Counted from the first letter of the stretch, positions 1-9,460 are shown. The stretch: DNA of 64,000 nucleotides from Algoriphagus aestuariicola (GCF_017254835.1 NZ_JAFKCW010000002.1:540496-604495); one strand, 5' to 3'. Translations and numbers: made by a program. Notes: generated from the letters alone by a model not told the origin.

Positions 1-364
1 CGAGCTCGCGCAAAAACTGCGTGATCGAGTCGTCGCAAATACCAGCATCATGGCCATCGAAGCGGGAAAAGCGGCCCTCGCAGACAAGGACTTTTACAAG
101 TTTTCCCTTCAGAAAAACGCAGAAGCCAAAACGATGATCACCTCGACCTTGGATGAATTGAAATTGCCCTATTTGGAGTCACATGCCAATTTTGTATTCT
201 TTCAGGCTGGAAAGGACATCTCCGAATTGGGAAAAACGATGGCTGAAAAAGGCTTTATCATCGGTAGGCCATTCCCTCCGCTAAACGATTGGTGCAGGAT
301 TTCGACTGGCACCCTCGAGGAAATTGCACTTTATAACAAAGCAATCAAGGAAGTATTGGGATGA
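1..364 (+). CDS. HisC-like class I/II aminotransferase, C-terminal part
   Basis: The reading frame is open from the window edge (frame of base 2) to a TGA at 362-364, so only about the last 120 residues are present. The stretch around GRPFPP...WCRISTGT near the end is the typical C-terminal substrate-binding segment of histidinol-phosphate aminotransferase and related PLP enzymes of fold type I; the catalytic lysine lies upstream of the window. Whether it acts on histidinol phosphate or another amino acid cannot be decided from this part. Its stop overlaps the start of the next gene in an ATGA arrangement, so the two are probably translationally coupled. Confidence 0.8.
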   Translation, partial: ELAQKLRDRVVANTSIMAIEAGKAALADKDFYKFSLQKNAEAKTMITSTLDELKLPYLESHANFVFFQAGKDISELGKTMAEKGFIIGRPFPPLNDWCRISTGTLEEIALYNKAIKEVLG

Positions 365-909
365 GGCTTGACCGTGACTTGGTGTTAGAAGACAGTCGCA
401 TCCGTCTGGCTCCAATGAAAGCGGAGGACTTACCGCTGCTTCAGCCCATAGCCTTGGACGCTGAAATGTGGACCTATTTCACCTATGACTTGAGTATACC
501 GAAGGAGATGGAAAAATGGGCTGAGCCGCATTTCAAGGCAGAGCGACTACAATTTACAGTTGTGGATAAAGAGAGCGGAAAAGTTGCGGGGGCCACCGCA
601 TTCGGCAACTATTCCCCTAGGGACGAGCGAATAGAAATCGGTTGGACTTGGTTGGGAAGGGATTTTCAGGGAACCGGAATCAACCAGGCCATGAAAAAAC
701 TCATGCTGAACTATTGCTTTGGCACCATGAGACTGAAGCGGGTTGAGATCAAAACCGACGTGTTAAATATACCAGCACGAAAGGCCCTCTTGAAATTGGG
801 CGCTATCGAGGAAGGGATACTCCGTAGCCACACTTTGCTCACCCATGGGCGAAGAAGGGACACGATCTACTATAGCTTTATAGAGGGCGAGTGGAAACTA
901 AATGCATGA
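361..909 (+). CDS. GNAT-family N-acetyltransferase (RimJ/RimL-like)
   Basis: A 182-residue protein of the usual length for RimJ/RimL-type acetyltransferases. The middle holds the expected strand beta4 (IEIGWTWLGRDFQGTGIN), where the RDFQGTG part corresponds to the acetyl-CoA pyrophosphate-binding loop (Q/RxxGxG/A), and the C-terminal half has the NIPARKALLKLGAIEEG motif typical of this subfamily. It should transfer an acetyl group from acetyl-CoA to an amine; the acceptor is not predictable. It begins inside the stop codon of the aminotransferase gene (ATGA overlap), which suggests a shared transcript. Confidence 0.85.
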   Translation: MRLDRDLVLEDSRIRLAPMKAEDLPLLQPIALDAEMWTYFTYDLSIPKEMEKWAEPHFKAERLQFTVVDKESGKVAGATAFGNYSPRDERIEIGWTWLGRDFQGTGINQAMKKLMLNYCFGTMRLKRVEIKTDVLNIPARKALLKLGAIEEGILRSHTLLTHGRRRDTIYYSFIEGEWKLNA

Positions 910-963
910 ATCAACATACGTAAATCAGGTTGTGTTTTTGCTTTTCGGCACTCAGCGCTGTTT

Positions 964-2322
964 CTAGCGACCAGCAAAGACCCTGATTTGCTCAGGCTCA
1001 AGTTGGTGGATAAACTGCCTCAGGACATAAAAGGTCTCAGGTACCTTCGGCACGACCTCTAGATCATCCGGATTTGGGAAATCATCCATTTTCAAATAGG
1101 AATATCTACTGAGCATTCCCGCTTCGAAGTAGCAAAACGCCTTTTCCCCCTCCACCCTTCCGGGGAGACTCAGCATGAGATCCCTTTTGGATTCATGGAT
1201 TAAGGTAAGGAATTCCTCCACTCGCAAATTGTAATCTCCGGGAACTTCTGAAGACTTGCAGGCGCCAAGACAAGTTTCGTCGTGAACGACCTCGCAGCTT
1301 ACCCTCCTCAGTCCACATAGTTTCTGGCAAAGGCGATATGTTTCAATCCCGGATTTCAAAAACTGCATCGCTTCCTCGGAAGAAAAGAAGGTTTCGAGGG
1401 GAATGAGGTTCTTTGTCACCCTAGCTACCTGAAAGCGATAGTATCCCGAACCGTCTTGGTAGTGGAAAAGACCCCATAGTGTTTTCGGCAATTTCAAGGC
1501 GGAATTATAGATAGGCCAAATCCGCTTGATCTCCAAAGTCTCGACCAGCAAAGCCATTACCTCGGATCCAGTCAGCTGCCATTGCAGGTCAGTGACTTCG
1601 CTTTTCAGCTGCTGCTTGAGCTGGGGCAAAACCCCTCCGGAAAAATGTCCCTTGAAGCGCTCCCGGATATTCAGAGCCTTGCCTACATAGATGATCTTGC
1701 CCTTGGCATTCAGCATGTAGTAGACGCCGCAGGCCTCCGGAATTTGACGGAACTTTGAGAGGGGAAAATTAGGAGGAAGAAATGCCTCGCCCGAATTCCT
1801 CTTCATTGATGAAAAAACCACTTCCTGATTTTCCTTAATAATTCTGTCAAACAAAATTGCCGTCGCCCTTGCATCGCCCATAGCCCTGTGACGCGCCAGG
1901 ATTGGGATTTTCTGGTTTTCACAAAGCCGTCCCAAACTGTAAGAGCTCAAACCAGGGAAGGCTTTGCGGGAAAGTCTCACGGTACATAGCTTTGGGGATT
2001 TTAGGTCTTTCCCGATTTTCAAAAATGCTTCTCGGATAAATCCGAAATCAAAATTGACTGAATGGGCGACGAAAACCCGTCCATTTAAAAGATCCCAAAG
2101 CTCCTCGCCGATCTCTTCAAAACTGGGAGCGTCGCTGACCATCTGGTTGTCAATCCCAGTAAGACCGGTGATGTAGGTTGGGATTGACTGTCCTGGATTG
2201 ATCAAGGTCTGAAACTCACGGACTACCTGCTCCCCATCATGTATCAATACGGCGATTTCCGTGATCCCTCCCCCGGAGGGTGAGCCCCCGGTAGTTTCTA
2301 TATCTACTATGGCAAATTCCAT
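964..2322 (-). CDS. DEDDh exonuclease fused to a GIY-YIG (UvrC/Cho-like) nuclease domain
   Basis: 452 residues with two nuclease modules. Residues 1-165 are a DnaQ-type 3'-5' exonuclease: Exo I DIETTG (Asp7, Glu9), Exo II around NFDFGF (Asp92) and Exo III HRAMGD (His145, Asp150). Residues about 197-280 are a GIY-YIG domain with GVYY (199-202), YVGKA (212-216) and Arg220, the arrangement of the N-terminal UvrC/Cho incision domain. The rest, with a Cys-containing segment near 335-360, is not assigned. The family is widespread and is thought to act in DNA repair; exact role unproven. A TAnnTTTG promoter element lies only a few bases upstream, implying a very short leader. Confidence 0.88.
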   Translation of the reverse strand: MEFAIVDIETTGGSPSGGGITEIAVLIHDGEQVVREFQTLINPGQSIPTYITGLTGIDNQMVSDAPSFEEIGEELWDLLNGRVFVAHSVNFDFGFIREAFLKIGKDLKSPKLCTVRLSRKAFPGLSSYSLGRLCENQKIPILARHRAMGDARATAILFDRIIKENQEVVFSSMKRNSGEAFLPPNFPLSKFRQIPEACGVYYMLNAKGKIIYVGKALNIRERFKGHFSGGVLPQLKQQLKSEVTDLQWQLTGSEVMALLVETLEIKRIWPIYNSALKLPKTLWGLFHYQDGSGYYRFQVARVTKNLIPLETFFSSEEAMQFLKSGIETYRLCQKLCGLRRVSCEVVHDETCLGACKSSEVPGDYNLRVEEFLTLIHESKRDLMLSLPGRVEGEKAFCYFEAGMLSRYSYLKMDDFPNPDDLEVVPKVPETFYVLRQFIHQLEPEQIRVFAGR

Positions 2323-2333
2323 TTCCTAAGGTC

Positions 2334-2341
2334 CAAAGGTA
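2334..2341 (-). promoter_or_regulatory. Candidate -7 promoter element of the exonuclease gene
   Basis: Read on the minus strand this is TACCTTTG, a perfect match to the Bacteroidota -7 consensus TAnnTTTG. It ends about 12 bases before the ATG at 2322, so the predicted mRNA leader is only about 6 nt. A convincing -33 TTTG is not visible at the usual spacing. Confidence 0.45.
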
Positions 2342-2554
2342 AGTCGATTGACCGGCATAGCAGAATCCCTGACGCAAAATGACAGATCGAAGTTCCAAAC
2401 GAAAATGCAGCCCAGTAAACAAAAGTTTCCCAAACAACTTTTCGTGAAATCGTTTGCGTAGTTTATCCACCGCATCCCATGCTTTCCTGCCCAAATCAGG
2501 ACGGCACCTTCTGCGATTTCGTTATTTTTCGGGATAAGTTAAATAGAACAGGTT

Positions 2555-3760
2555 TTGGAAAGAAGACAGTTTATCAAGTCTGCCGGTTTGGCTACTGCGG
2601 TTTTGGGAAGTTCGGGACTTTGGAGTATTGCCAAGCCCGCCAATCAAAAATTCAAGGTTGGTATCATCGGTTTTGGGGATAGGGGTTCGGGAATCTACAA
2701 CACCATCACCAAGCTTTCAGACAAATTTGAAGTCATTGGCATTTGCGATGAGCTGGATTTCCGACTGGAAAATGCCAAAAAAGCCAGTGCGGGCAAAGCG
2801 ATCGTCTACTACAAAGACTACCGAAAATTGCTCGAAGATAGGAATGTTGATGTAGTCATTATTGCGACTCCTCTCTACCTTCATTACCAGCACGGAAAAG
2901 CTACGCTGGAGGCAGGAAAACATCTTTTCTTGGAAAAGACGATGACTTTCCAAGTCGACCAAGCCTTGGATCTGGTGAAGATCTCACATAGCTACCCCAA
3001 ACAGATTGTCCAAATCGGCCACCAATACCGCTATTCTCCCCTTTATTTCAAAGTCAAGGACTATATCCAAAAAGGCTATCTGGGCAAGGTGACTTCAATA
3101 GATGCACGATGGGATCGCAACTGGAACTGGCGTCGGCCTGTGCATGACCCGGCCCTCGAGCGAAAAATCAACTGGAGAATGTACAAAGACTACTCTGGCG
3201 GACTCGTAGCTGAGTTGCTTTCCCACCAGATGGACTTCATCCATTGGGCATTTGAGACCAATCCCAGCACGCTATTCAGCACTGGCGGCATTGATTTTTA
3301 CCAAGATGGACGGGAGACCTTTGATAATGTGCAGTTGACTGTACGGTACGAAGATCAGGGAATGGTCGGGAATTTTGGCGCTACCTGCGCAAATCAGCAC
3401 GAAGGTTATTCCTTTAAGATCAAAGGCTCCAAGGGCATGATAAACTTGCTGACCAACGAGGGGATGTTTTATCCTGAGCCTCAGACTAGGCAAGAGTTAG
3501 AAGAAGTGGACGGGGTAAGCGGTGCTACTCCACTGATCTGGGCAAGCGACAAAAAGGGAATCCAACTCACCGAGGAGCCAACGAAAGACGGAACTATCTA
3601 TGCACTAGAGGCATATTTTGAGTCTCTCTCCAAAGCAACAAAACCCGAATCCAACGTGGCTACCGGCGGAAAAACGGCAATATCCGTGGCATTGGCCAAT
3701 GAGTCACTCTACTCCGGCGAGATCAAAAACTGGAAACCGGAATACAATATCGGTGAGTAA
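2555..3760 (+). CDS. Tat-exported Gfo/Idh/MocA family oxidoreductase
   Basis: 401 residues. The N-terminus has a twin-arginine signal (MERRQFIKSAGLA, Arg3-Arg4) and then a hydrophobic stretch, followed by the NAD(P)-binding Rossmann loop GIIGFGDRGSG (37-46). The family's EKP motif appears as EKT (127-129). The C-terminal Gfo/Idh domain is complete. It should oxidise or isomerise a sugar or inositol-like substrate, with tightly bound NAD(P), on the periplasmic side. The start is TTG: an in-frame TAA at 2540-2542 leaves no upstream ATG, and the next ATG would remove the whole Tat signal. It is transcribed divergently from the exonuclease gene. Confidence 0.88.
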   Translation: MERRQFIKSAGLATAVLGSSGLWSIAKPANQKFKVGIIGFGDRGSGIYNTITKLSDKFEVIGICDELDFRLENAKKASAGKAIVYYKDYRKLLEDRNVDVVIIATPLYLHYQHGKATLEAGKHLFLEKTMTFQVDQALDLVKISHSYPKQIVQIGHQYRYSPLYFKVKDYIQKGYLGKVTSIDARWDRNWNWRRPVHDPALERKINWRMYKDYSGGLVAELLSHQMDFIHWAFETNPSTLFSTGGIDFYQDGRETFDNVQLTVRYEDQGMVGNFGATCANQHEGYSFKIKGSKGMINLLTNEGMFYPEPQTRQELEEVDGVSGATPLIWASDKKGIQLTEEPTKDGTIYALEAYFESLSKATKPESNVATGGKTAISVALANESLYSGEIKNWKPEYNIGE

Positions 3761-3819
3761 TAGTTGGAGGCAAGTAGAGCTGATTAGTCCGAGGCGAGAT
3801 CTATGGGTTTGACTTTGCT

Positions 3820-5406
3820 TTAGACCTTTGATTTGGCATATGCCTCAATGAGTTTCTCCGCGCAACGCTCTCCGTCCATCGCCGCGGAGACAATCCCTCC
3901 TGCGTAGCCGGCGCCTTCTCCGCAAGGGTAAAGTCTTTTGATCTGCGGATGCTCGAAAGTCTCTCTATCTCTCGGAATTCGGACCGGTGAGGAAGTTCGG
4001 CTCTCGACACCGATTAGCTGGGCATCATTGGTGAAATAGCCTTTCATTTTTTGACCAAAAGCCTTAAATGCCATGGCCAATCGAGCCGAGATGAAACCAG
4101 GAAGCACATCCCTCATGTCTACCGACTTCAATCCTGGCTGGTAAGACGTATCCAAAAGCGACGCACTTACCTTACCATTTACAAAATCCACCATCCTCTG
4201 AGCCGGGGCAACTTGGGTTTTGCCGCCGAGCTCCCATGCTTTCTTTTCCACATCGGCCTGGAAGTTCATAGCTGCAAGCGATCCGTACTTTTGATATTCC
4301 GGCAGGTCTTCCAATTCTACGGAGACAACCATTCCGGAATTGGCAAATTTACTGTCGCGGCGACTCGGACTCATCCCGTTCACTACCAATTCTCCAGGAG
4401 CGGTGGCAGCCGGGACGATAAATCCCCCTGGGCACATACAGAAGCTAAAAACGCCCCTTTGCTTTCCCCGGAAATCCGTCTGCTGAACAAGTGAATAAGA
4501 AGACGCCGGCAAATAGGGTCCCCTATCCAAATCACAATGATACTGAATCCGGTCGATGAGATTTTGGCTGTGCTCTATTCTCACTCCCAATGCAAAGGGC
4601 TTGGCTTCGACCAGAATCTTTCTGCGGTCCAAGAGATGAAAAATATCCCTAGCCGAGTGCCCCGTTGCCAAAATCACCCCCAAACCTTTAATCTGGTCTC
4701 CTTGCTGGGTGACTACACCACAGAGCTCACCTCCTTCCAAAATGAAATCTTCGACACGCGTCTCAAAGAGAATTTCCCCGCCTGCTTCCAGGATACTCTC
4801 CCGAAGCTTGGCGACTAAAACGGGCAATTTATTGGTTCCAATATGGGGGTGCGCGTCGACTAAAATCTCCTCCGTTGCTCCATGAGCAACCAAAATTTCC
4901 ATAATCCTCCGAATGTCCCCCCTCTTCTTGGAGCGGGTGTATAGTTTGCCGTCGGAATAGGTACCGGCACCGCCTTCTCCAAAGCAGTAGTTTGAATCCG
5001 GATTTACGATTCCTTCCTTGTTGATGGCGGCGAGGTCTCTGCGTCGGGTTCTGACATCTTTTCCCCTTTCGATTACAATGGGCTTAATGCCCAACTCAAT
5101 CGCCCTCAGTGCGGCAAAAAGGCCTGCCGGCCCAGCACCAACGACTATCAGTGGATCAGCAGTCCTTACATTCGGGTACTCAGAAAAATGATCCAAAAGG
5201 GAGCCCGGCTTCTCGTTTAAAAACAGCTCAGCCTCAACATTCACTTTGACACGACGTCCCCGGGCATCGATAGACCTTTTGGTCTGTCTGGCAAATGCAT
5301 TTTCAGTATCAGACGTCAGGCCGGAAGCTTTGAGTACGGCTAGTTTAAAACTGTCCGGGTTATAGGCCTCTTCGGGACTCAGTTGGAGGGTAAGTGTCTT
5401 TTTCAT
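3820..5406 (-). CDS. NAD(P)/FAD-dependent dehydrogenase (COG2509 type)
   Basis: A 528-residue flavoprotein. After an N-terminal ferredoxin-like region comes the dinucleotide-binding motif VVGAGPAGLFAALRA and the ATG-like GEGGAGTYSDGKL segment that is characteristic of uncharacterised FAD-dependent dehydrogenases of COG2509; the C-terminus carries a second FAD contact, YPCGEGAGYAGGI. The real substrate of this family is unknown. An in-frame start 45 bases upstream exists, but the ATG at 5406 follows a purine-rich leader and sits about 20 nt after the predicted transcription start, so it is preferred. Confidence 0.82.
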   Translation of the reverse strand: MKKTLTLQLSPEEAYNPDSFKLAVLKASGLTSDTENAFARQTKRSIDARGRRVKVNVEAELFLNEKPGSLLDHFSEYPNVRTADPLIVVGAGPAGLFAALRAIELGIKPIVIERGKDVRTRRRDLAAINKEGIVNPDSNYCFGEGGAGTYSDGKLYTRSKKRGDIRRIMEILVAHGATEEILVDAHPHIGTNKLPVLVAKLRESILEAGGEILFETRVEDFILEGGELCGVVTQQGDQIKGLGVILATGHSARDIFHLLDRRKILVEAKPFALGVRIEHSQNLIDRIQYHCDLDRGPYLPASSYSLVQQTDFRGKQRGVFSFCMCPGGFIVPAATAPGELVVNGMSPSRRDSKFANSGMVVSVELEDLPEYQKYGSLAAMNFQADVEKKAWELGGKTQVAPAQRMVDFVNGKVSASLLDTSYQPGLKSVDMRDVLPGFISARLAMAFKAFGQKMKGYFTNDAQLIGVESRTSSPVRIPRDRETFEHPQIKRLYPCGEGAGYAGGIVSAAMDGERCAEKLIEAYAKSKV

Positions 5407-5433
5407 GGTAAGGTTTTTATCCTTAAATCCCCG

Positions 5434-5441
5434 CAAAGGTA
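5434..5441 (-). promoter_or_regulatory. Candidate -7 promoter element of the FAD dehydrogenase
   Basis: TACCTTTG on the minus strand, matching the Bacteroidota TAnnTTTG consensus, about 28 bases before the ATG at 5406. It also argues against the longer start at 5451, which would lie upstream of the predicted transcription start. Confidence 0.5.
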
Positions 5442-5469
5442 CAAAGGGCAAAGAAAGTTTGGGAAATAA

Positions 5470-5495
5470 AAAAGCCGTCTTAAAAAACGGCTTTG
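5470..5495 (-). terminator. Rho-independent terminator after the 4,6-dehydratase gene
   Basis: An 8-bp stem, AAAGCCGT/ACGGCTTT, with an 8-base loop; on the minus strand it runs into a T-rich tract. It lies 22 bases after the stop codon at 5517 and so ends the upstream sugar-module transcript. Confidence 0.8.
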
Positions 5496-5516
5496 AATGG
5501 CTAGTATGTAACGCTG

Positions 5517-7427
5517 TCAGTTCATCCGGTCCAAAACCTCAAACCGAGAAGAATTGGAAATAAATTCGGGGACTAGGGCTTTCAAATGTCTGACAAGGTC
5601 CGTTTCGTTGTTCTTGCCGATCAGCTCTTGGAAAAACTCAATCTGTCCGTCGATTCTATGATAGGAAGAAGGTGATACTTGGGCGATTTTGATTTTGGGA
5701 TGATGGGTAATCTTCACGGTTTCAAAATCATTCAAGAGTTCTTCGAAAAGCTTTTCCCCTTCTCTCAAGCCGCTGAAATTGATTTTGATGTCGACATCCA
5801 CCTTTTTGCCGGAGAGCTGTATCATCTTCTTCGCCAAATCCAGGATTTTCACGGGTTCCCCCATGTCGAAGACGTAGATCTCCCCCCCTTCACCCATTAC
5901 TCCAGCTTCCAATACCAACTGGCAAGCTTCCGGAATGGTCATGAAATAGCGGGTTATCTCTGGGTGTGTAACGGTAATCGGCCCCCCATTCATGATTTGC
6001 TTTTTGAAAAGTGGAATTACGGATCCATTTGAGCCCAGCACGTTTCCAAATCGCGTGGTGATAAATCTAGTATGTATCTTTTTGTGATGGGTATCCAAAT
6101 ATTGGTTCAAGGCTTGCACGTACATCTCCGCGGCTCTCTTGCTGGCTCCCATTACATTGGTGGGGTTCACCGCTTTGTCCGTGGACACAAAGACAAACTT
6201 CTCGACCTGGGCTAACACGGATAGGTCCGCCAAAATCTTGGTGCCAATTACATTGGATAAAATCGCCTCTTCGGGATAATTCTCCATCATCGGCACATGC
6301 TTATAAGCAGCGGCATGAAAGACCACACCAGGCTTGAATTCCCGGAATACCTCTTTCATCTTTTTCTTGTTCCTTACGTCGCCTAAAATCACCTTAATCG
6401 AACAATCCGGATGATGTTCCTTAAACTCCTGCTCTATATCATAAAGCGGAGATTCGGCAATATCAAGCATGACGATCAGCTTAGGGTGGTAGTGGGAAAT
6501 CTGCCTACAAAGCTCCGATCCTATGGACCCAGCCGCGCCCGTCACCAGCACTACTTTCCCCTTTAAGTCCTCCTCAATCCTCGGGTTATCCAATAAGATC
6601 TGTTCTCTACTCAAGAGGTCTTCAATCTTAATTTCACGTATGGCTCCGGCGGTAAGCCCCCCATTGATCCACTGGTCCACAGGCGGCACCATGGACACCG
6701 AAACGTTAAGCCGAAGGCATTCGTCGATGATGTCGTTTTTTCTTGAGACAGAAAGATCCCTCACACTGATGATCAGATCGGTGACTCCATAGAGATTTAC
6801 GAGCTTTTCCAAGTCATTCAAGCCTTTGTAAATCCGCTTTCCGTCGATGTTCTTGCCTTCTTTTTTTGAGTCATCATCCAAAAACGCGACGATATTCATC
6901 TGGCTCTTGCTGTCCTTTTTAATTGCGCTTTGTGCGATTATTCCCGCCTCGCCTGCACCGAAGATGACACCATGCCGAAGCTCACGCTCCGCGAATCCGT
7001 TTTTGATGTAAACAAAAAGCTCCTTTACGAGCAAGCGATAAAAAATCAGCATAAACATCGCCGACAAACTGGCTATGACCAGAACAGAGGTCGGAAGAAG
7101 AAATCTATCGTTTAGAAGGTTCCCATTGAAAAAATTGAGAAAGAGCAACAGGATGAAATTGGCGAGAACGGTCTTGAAAATGTTCGAACCATCACGGAAG
7201 CCTGTGTGTCTTACGATTCCCTCATAGCTTCGGGTATTCTGCATGACCAGAAGTCCCCCTACCATAAAAGTGAAGCTTCCGGCGAAAGCGTCGTATTGTT
7301 CGATTAGCTCCAATTCGAAATTGAACCTGACCAAATAGCCGAATAGCGCACACTGAAAAAGAATCAGTGAGTCTAGGGTGGCAATGATCCATCTTGGAAG
7401 GATCTTGAGGCCGGACAAAAAATTCAT
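5517..7427 (-). CDS. Membrane-bound UDP-N-acetylhexosamine 4,6-dehydratase (CapD/WbpM/PglF family)
   Basis: 636 residues, the length of the long membrane-anchored class. Four hydrophobic segments fall in the first 135 residues, then a first Rossmann motif GAGEAG (157-162), then the catalytic SDR domain with GAAGSIG (297-303). The catalytic region is STDKA (415-419) followed by NVMGASK (424-430): as in WbpM, Met426 takes the place of the usual SDR tyrosine before Lys430. It should convert UDP-GlcNAc to the 4-keto-6-deoxy sugar, the first step to bacillosamine- or QuiNAc-type sugars. The PglC- and PglE-like genes lie just upstream, consistent with this. Confidence 0.9.
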   Translation of the reverse strand: MNFLSGLKILPRWIIATLDSLILFQCALFGYLVRFNFELELIEQYDAFAGSFTFMVGGLLVMQNTRSYEGIVRHTGFRDGSNIFKTVLANFILLLFLNFFNGNLLNDRFLLPTSVLVIASLSAMFMLIFYRLLVKELFVYIKNGFAERELRHGVIFGAGEAGIIAQSAIKKDSKSQMNIVAFLDDDSKKEGKNIDGKRIYKGLNDLEKLVNLYGVTDLIISVRDLSVSRKNDIIDECLRLNVSVSMVPPVDQWINGGLTAGAIREIKIEDLLSREQILLDNPRIEEDLKGKVVLVTGAAGSIGSELCRQISHYHPKLIVMLDIAESPLYDIEQEFKEHHPDCSIKVILGDVRNKKKMKEVFREFKPGVVFHAAAYKHVPMMENYPEEAILSNVIGTKILADLSVLAQVEKFVFVSTDKAVNPTNVMGASKRAAEMYVQALNQYLDTHHKKIHTRFITTRFGNVLGSNGSVIPLFKKQIMNGGPITVTHPEITRYFMTIPEACQLVLEAGVMGEGGEIYVFDMGEPVKILDLAKKMIQLSGKKVDVDIKINFSGLREGEKLFEELLNDFETVKITHHPKIKIAQVSPSSYHRIDGQIEFFQELIGKNNETDLVRHLKALVPEFISNSSRFEVLDRMN

Positions 7428-7713
7428 AGTAGAGATAGTTTCAAATAGCCAAAAACGGTTGCGCCCACTATTAAATCATTTTTTCCAGCCGCAAAGTAAA
7501 CAGTTTTTTTAATTTCCCCCACTTTTCTACACTTTTCGACAGTGCTTGGAGCTCGCAATACTTATGCCTAAAAATCACCACATTTTTTCTGTATGTTTTT
7601 AGCATATTTTTTAGGAAAGCTTTCTCGAAAAATCAAAAAAATGAACACAATCAAAATATATTCGATTGATTATCAGTTGATTAATATTAACTCATCACAA
7701 AATTTCTCACTAT

Positions 7714-8322
7714 TTAGTTTGTCCCATTAAATTTTCCTACTGTCGCCTGCCCCTGTTGACTGACACCTTTACCCCGCAGCACGTTCCACAGGGTCTGAAA
7801 CAATATCTTCAGGTCCAATCCAAGTGACACCTTTTCTACATATTGGATATCATAGTCGAACTTCTGTCTCCAAGAGATCGTGTTACGCCCATTGATTTGG
7901 GCTAATCCAGTGACCCCCGGTCTGACCTCATGCCGTCTTTTCTGCGCAGAACTGTAGAGCTCCAAATATTCGGGAAGAAGCGGCCGCGGTCCGACCAAGC
8001 TCATATCCCCTTTCAATACATTGATCAGCTGCGGTATTTCATCTAGCGAGGTCATTCTTACAAATTTGCCAAGCCAGGTAATCCGCATTCCATCAGATAG
8101 CAAGATTCCGTCTTCCGCCCTCCGGTCGTTCATGGTTTTGAATTTCAGGATCTGAAATAGGACAGCATCTTTACCCGGTCTCTTTTGCAAGAAAAAAGGG
8201 GACCCTTGAAAGTGAACGGATAGAACCAAAAAAAGGAATAGAAAGACGGGCGAAAATACAATAAGCATCAATGAGGAAAGGAAGAGGTCCAAACCCCTTT
8301 TTCCGTAATCCCTGTAAACCAC
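7714..8322 (-). CDS. PglC-type monotopic phosphoglycosyl transferase
   Basis: 202 residues, the size of the minimal PglC-like enzymes that attach the first sugar phosphate to undecaprenyl phosphate. One hydrophobic segment (about 12-36) forms the re-entrant membrane helix, followed by the conserved FKTM region and the catalytic Asp-Glu pair in SLDEIPQL (Asp94, Glu95), then LVGPRP and RPGVTGLAQINGR, all signature blocks of the family. The stop lies one base before the ATG-proximal end of the aminotransferase gene, so the two genes are coupled. The likely donor is the UDP-diamino- or amino-sugar made by the neighbouring enzymes. Confidence 0.92.
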   Translation of the reverse strand: MVYRDYGKRGLDLFLSSLMLIVFSPVFLFLFLVLSVHFQGSPFFLQKRPGKDAVLFQILKFKTMNDRRAEDGILLSDGMRITWLGKFVRMTSLDEIPQLINVLKGDMSLVGPRPLLPEYLELYSSAQKRRHEVRPGVTGLAQINGRNTISWRQKFDYDIQYVEKVSLGLDLKILFQTLWNVLRGKGVSQQGQATVGKFNGTN

Positions 8323-8323
8323 T

Positions 8324-9460
8324 TCACAAAACTTTACTCAGCGTTTTCTCAAAGACACGGACAACCTTTTTCTGGTCCTCATGGCTGAGGTTTTCTGAAC
8401 TTGGCAAGCAAATGCCACTTAGAAAAAGCTTTTCGGAAACCCGTCCTCCGTAGAAACGAGCGCCTCTAAATACCGGCTGAAGATGCAATGGTTTCCATAA
8501 AAAACGGGTTTCAATACCCTCTCGGAATAGCTTTACCCGCAACTTATCGTTTGAAAATCCGGTTTTCTTTTCATCTATCAGGATGGTACTCAGCCAAAAA
8601 TTAGAAGCGGACTCCGCAAGTTCCGGCTGAAATTCAATACCAGGAAAACCTTCCAAAAGTGTTCTGTACAGCTGATTCACGGCCCTTCGCTTAGATACGC
8701 ATTCATCCAGCTTTTCCAGCTGGGCGAGGCCAATTCCAGCAGCCATATTATTCATCCTATAGTTGTATCCGATCTCCAGATGCTGATAGTATGGCAAGTC
8801 TTCTCTTGCTTGGGTGGAAAGGTACTTGCCTTTTTCAACAATACTCACGTCGTTAGAAAGCAGGGCGCCACCGCCTCCGGTGGTAATAATCTTGTTCCCA
8901 TTAAAGGAAAACACACCGATTCTGCCAAAGGAGCCACAGCTCCTCCCCATGTAGGTACTGCCAACTGCCTCTGCGGCGTCCTCCAACACCGGAATATCGT
9001 ATCTCTCAGAGATTTCCAGGATTTCCTTCATCTTGGCAGGCATTCCAAACAAATGAACCACGACAATAGCCTTTGGTTTCTTGCCTTGGGATATTCTGCT
9101 TAAAATAGCATCCTCCAATAATTCAGGAGACATATTCCAGGTATCGGTTTCACTATCCACAAAAACCGGAGTCGCTCCCAAATAGACAATGGGATTGGCT
9201 GAGGCACAAAAAGTAAAAGATTGGCAAATCACCTCATCTCCCGACTGCACTCCCAAAAGAATCAAAGCCAGATGTAGGGCGGAAGTTCCAGAGTTTAGCG
9301 CGACGGCCTGATGGGATCTTATTTTCCAGCTAAGCTTTTTCTCAAACTTCTCTATAAACTCACCATTCGTCGCTAACAGGCCAGAGCCTATCACCTGTTG
9401 CATATAATGGCTTTCATTACCGTCAAAAACAGGAGAGGAAAGAGGAAGAATATAAGCCAT
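8324..9460 (-). CDS. DegT/DnrJ/EryC1/StrS aminotransferase (PglE/WbpE-like)
   Basis: 378 residues from the ATG at 9460; a longer frame to 9526 is open but the family begins with the LPLSSPVFDGNE segment at the new residue 5. The PLP lysine is Lys190 in FSFNGNKIITTGGGG, the motif of UDP-4-keto-6-deoxy-GlcNAc aminotransferases. It should aminate C4 of the keto sugar produced by the 4,6-dehydratase two genes downstream. The gene follows a strong terminator and precedes the PglC-type transferase with a one-base gap. The matching PglD acetyltransferase is not in this module. Confidence 0.88.
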   Translation of the reverse strand: MAYILPLSSPVFDGNESHYMQQVIGSGLLATNGEFIEKFEKKLSWKIRSHQAVALNSGTSALHLALILLGVQSGDEVICQSFTFCASANPIVYLGATPVFVDSETDTWNMSPELLEDAILSRISQGKKPKAIVVVHLFGMPAKMKEILEISERYDIPVLEDAAEAVGSTYMGRSCGSFGRIGVFSFNGNKIITTGGGGALLSNDVSIVEKGKYLSTQAREDLPYYQHLEIGYNYRMNNMAAGIGLAQLEKLDECVSKRRAVNQLYRTLLEGFPGIEFQPELAESASNFWLSTILIDEKKTGFSNDKLRVKLFREGIETRFLWKPLHLQPVFRGARFYGGRVSEKLFLSGICLPSSENLSHEDQKKVVRVFEKTLSKVL

